Assembly (NCBI GenBank): GCA_003024985.2
Contig: PXIH01S0025010.1
Length of the DNA: 10,109 bases
Direction: 5' to 3' (one strand)
From: Euperipatoides rowelli
Taxonomy: Eukaryota; Onychophora; Udeonychophora; Euonychophora; Peripatopsidae
Shown: piece by piece, positions 7,969 to 10,109 of the stretch
Numbering within the stretch: the first letter of the stretch is position 1
How the letters are laid out: every line of letters starts with the position of its first letter
Made by a program: the position numbers and the translations under genes
The notes under the pieces: generated by a model
Databases searched by the model: none
Told to the model about the DNA's origin: nothing
What the model saw: the letters and a program-made list of their open reading frames with translations, nothing else

Positions 7969-7979
7969 CCCCCCCCCCC
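7969..7979. repeat. C11 homopolymer
   Basis: Eleven C in a row on the plus strand is exceptional in so AT-rich a sequence. It sits at the low-coordinate end of the decayed minus-strand coding region. Confidence 0.9.
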
Positions 7980-7989
7980 TCTACAAGAT

Positions 7990-8678
7990 TTATGGGAGTT
8001 GGGTTTGGAAGTGTGTGGTCTTGCTATCTTCTCCACAGATTGATGTAACAGATGATGACCATTCCCACCTGGAACCCTCAGTGTGTTTTTCACCTTTTTT
8101 CTATTTCTTCTTTCTCCCTTTAATATTGTCCAATTCTATAGCATCTTGACTTCCTTTCACAGAATCCTCAATCTCCCCATTGTCATCAACCAGGAACACT
8201 TCTGTTGTATCATTAATGCCCTTATCTTTTGGCTTTCTTTTCCTATCAAAGTTTCCCATTTTGTTTATAATATTTCATGCTAATCCATCTATAGTTTTTT
8301 TTTATCTGAGACTACTCCTTGATCAATAATATTTCCATCTTCTGTTCCATCTCAAATTCATCACTGCCTCTCCCTGACTCCTAACTTTATTGTGTCTGGA
8401 CATTATTTTCCTTACCATTGTCTGTTTACTTATTGTAATTAGAGCTTAACTTCTTAATATATGATTTAGGCAGGGCATTGGCTCTTCCTAACAATTCCTT
8501 TTCTTGGATTTTTTTGAAATAAGCTCATCCAATCAGGATTTTCCAATCCAGTTTTGGCTGCATACATTTGTCTATATTTATGATTGATTTTATTGTGTGT
8601 TCTATACTTACAAAAATACCTAAATGGGAAATTTATTACCAGGTCCTTAGCCATTTCACACAAAAACCATATTCTCAC
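7990..8678 (-). pseudogene. Decayed coding sequence of unknown family, lysine- and acid-rich
   Basis: The minus strand is strikingly protein-like across frames. From high to low coordinates: a 70-codon frame from 8678 (CEMAKDLVINFPFRYF, later YAAKTGLENPDWMSLFQK); then, after an apparent one-base shift at an A7 tract near 8512, KKIQEKELLGRANALPKSYI and KKLSSNYNK, ending at a TAA at 8426-8428; the same frame continues with TDNGKENNVQTQ and SGRGSDEFEMEQ; then, shifted again, DGNIIDQGVVSDKKKL; then a 52-codon ATG-started piece (listed separately); and finally, past its TAG, KKGEKHTEGSRWEWSSSVTS down to about 7993. Composition is hydrophilic, with runs of Lys and Asp/Glu. No domain is recognised; it may be the tail of another retrotransposon ORF1 or a host processed pseudogene. 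Confidence 0.5.
8101..8259 (-). CDS. Small 52-aa charged open frame inside the decayed region
   Basis: The frame has an ATG at 8257-8259 and a TAG at 8101-8103. It begins MGNFDRKRKPKDKG, carries an alternating stretch EVFLVDDNGEIEDSV, and ends NIKGRKKK. The amino-acid use (Asp, Glu, Gly and Lys, no long Phe/Ile/Asn runs) is not what random AT-rich DNA gives, so this was very probably coding once. It shares its neighbours' decay, so I read it as an undamaged piece of a larger broken gene rather than an independent microprotein; the two cannot be separated from sequence alone. Confidence 0.4.
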   Translation of the reverse strand: MGNFDRKRKPKDKGINDTTEVFLVDDNGEIEDSVKGSQDAIELDNIKGRKKK

Positions 8679-8737
8679 CTGTTTGAAATATGTATATAAA
8701 TTCTCAGTCCTCTAATCTTAACAAAGTAGGAAATAAC

Positions 8738-8840
8738 AATCTAGTTTTTCTTTGTGCAAGCAGAAAAAAATCTATATAATAGACTGCCCTGCAGTCTACT
8801 ATATAGTTTTTCAGCTTGCACAAGAAAAAACTAGATTATT
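8738..8840. repeat. Long inverted repeat (fold-back) with a 3-base loop
   Basis: The arm at 8738-8787 (starting AATCTAGTTTTTCTTTGTGC, ending TAATAGACTGC) is matched in reverse complement by 8791-8837 (starting GCAGTCTACTATATAG, ending AAAAAACTAGATT). There are only a few mismatches and single-base length differences in A/T runs. The loop is CCT at 8788-8790. The whole can fold into a hairpin of nearly 50 base pairs. Possible identities are a small MITE or fold-back transposon, a palindrome from template switching, or a hairpin RNA precursor. Confidence 0.85.
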
Positions 8841-8849
8841 AATTAATGG

Positions 8850-10109
8850 TAACCTTGAAGAGCAGTGCTATGGTTGGGCAGGGGAACAAAACCTGAAATT
8901 ATAGATTAATAAATCTGAAAAGTGAAGGTGAGAATTTTCTCTTTAATTATTTATCAAATACTCTAGTGGTATGAAGGGAAATTTTTTTAATTGAACTTTG
9001 GGAAGATCTATTGATAAATTTAGAATCCTCCATAGATAAGGACATTTCAAGATAATAATAACTTAGATGTCCTAACTGGTAAAACACTATTATTTGATTA
9101 ACAATGTTTAAAGCAATCAGTTGTTTAAACATTTCTACAGCTTCAATACTTTATTTTGGTCAATAGTTGCAAAAACAATGATGTTTGGTTTTAACAAAAT
9201 GTGAACTGTTCCCTAAAATTGAAGAATTGGCTAATTTATCCTGTTCAGTATTTTGAGCAGAGTTTATCATAAGGTTTCGACTTGGGACTATTAATATGGC
9301 TTACATAACTTCAATGTTTGAGTTATGCATTATACAATAATTGAAAACACCCTAAAGGACAAAGGAAAAATCACTTCTAGATGTTTAATACTTTATTTTA
9401 TTTGTACAATTATCAGGAAAAGGATAAACTCATAGAAACTTTTGAAAATTTGATTATTATACTAAGAACTTAATAAATATTATAAAAAAGGATACAAGCC
9501 AATTACTACACACAAACTGGTTTTCATTTAATTTTTCTCAATTGTATGCTTATAATGGATTACTATCGTGTTTTCACATTTTATTTTATTGTAAAGAAAA
9601 TAATATTTTCTATTAAAATAAAATTAAGATAAAACTAATTAAAACTTATTAAGTTTAACATAACTTAATAAATAAATAAATATAGAGGCCAAGTTAACAA
9701 CAAATATCACTAACGGAAACTTCTTTTCTTGTGATGTTACAATATTCAGTAAGACGCTACAGCACTAGCACTTAACAAGGCAAATTATATCATTATTAAT
9801 TACCCTAATGCTATAATACTAAATTTCTAAATTAGATAAGAGCTAGCAGTTACAATGATGTCAGATTTTATGCACAGTATTCAATTACAAAATTAGAATT
9901 CTAATGGAAAAATAAAATCACAAAAATTATGTCATTACCTATAACTCTATATTGCCACTTTGTAAACCTATTTGCAGATTTTAATTTTCCAATTCGTTCA
10001 ATCATAAATTTTTGAAAAAAAAAAAAAACCCCACAATAGAAGATTCTTGTCTTTCAAACTTAAGTTCTGAACTTTAATAACAGCCCTCACATACCAGTGA
10101 TACTACCCC
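8850..10109. other. AT-rich region without recognised genes
   Basis: Short frames occur on both strands (for example 61 codons at 8947-9132 minus), but none shows a motif, balanced composition or splice-like borders. A perfect 10-bp stem with a 6-base loop lies at 9646-9671 (TTATTAAGTT / AACTTAATAA), and an A14 run followed by CCCC lies at 10015-10032. No tRNA-like internal promoter was found. Confidence 0.6.

Noticed and set aside
8041-8085. Plus-strand exon-like stretch after TCTTCTCCACAG reading IDVTDDDHSHLEPS.
   Set aside because: The minus strand over the same bases continues a longer protein-like frame, and the plus-strand donor is weak.
8947-9132. 61-codon minus-strand frame.
   Set aside because: No motif, no coding-like composition and no splice or neighbour context.
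9646-9671. Perfect 10-bp hairpin considered as a terminator or regulatory stem.
   Set aside because: Stems made of A/T words of this size are expected in such AT-rich sequence, and there is no gene beside it.

Overview
The window looks like a piece of a very AT-rich eukaryotic nuclear genome. There is no bacterial-style gene packing, coding remnants are short and separated by long AT-rich spacers, homopolymer runs are frequent, and several short segments carry spliceosomal-type borders (polypyrimidine-AG before, GT after). One N at position 3173 suggests a draft assembly. I cannot name the organism. The dominant element, a two-ORF non-LTR retrotransposon with an apurinic-like endonuclease, would fit an invertebrate animal well, but other eukaryotes are possible.

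The best supported content is a decayed LINE on the minus strand, from about 4303 down to about 545. Read in element order it holds: an ORF1 remnant ending in one intact CCHC zinc knuckle and a damaged second one (about 4303-3350); a spacer (3349-2889); the ORF2 endonuclease domain, whose conserved motifs can nearly all be found although frames change (2888-1950); and the reverse transcriptase with its entry region, motif A (interrupted by a stop), a YIDD active site and the post-catalytic region (1779 to about 545). The stretch between motif A and YIDD is too short, so the motif B region appears deleted. The rest of ORF2 beyond the post-RT GGL motif is missing.

At the left edge, 63-491 on the minus strand is an uninterrupted 142-codon frame with a composition unlike the LINE. 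It follows a T18 tract plus AG (in its own sense), so it may be a host exon or a separate small gene. I do not recognise it firmly.

From 4431 to 8000 the sequence is mostly AT-rich spacer. It holds a locally GC-richer island (about 4950-5215), two or three candidate plus-strand host exons (best at 7396-7447 and 6008-6073, weaker at 5122-5217), a 30-base A run, and a plus-strand fragment resembling the endonuclease-to-RT linker of a second LINE (6242-6464). From about 8678 down to 7990 the minus strand carries a second decayed, lysine- and acid-rich coding sequence of unknown family, including an ATG-initiated 52-codon piece. Next to it lies a striking fold-back of about 100 bp with 50-bp arms (8738-8840). 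From 8850 to the end I see only AT-rich sequence, a small hairpin and an A14 run. I found no RNA gene, CRISPR array or operon, and nothing that I can defend as a new biological system.
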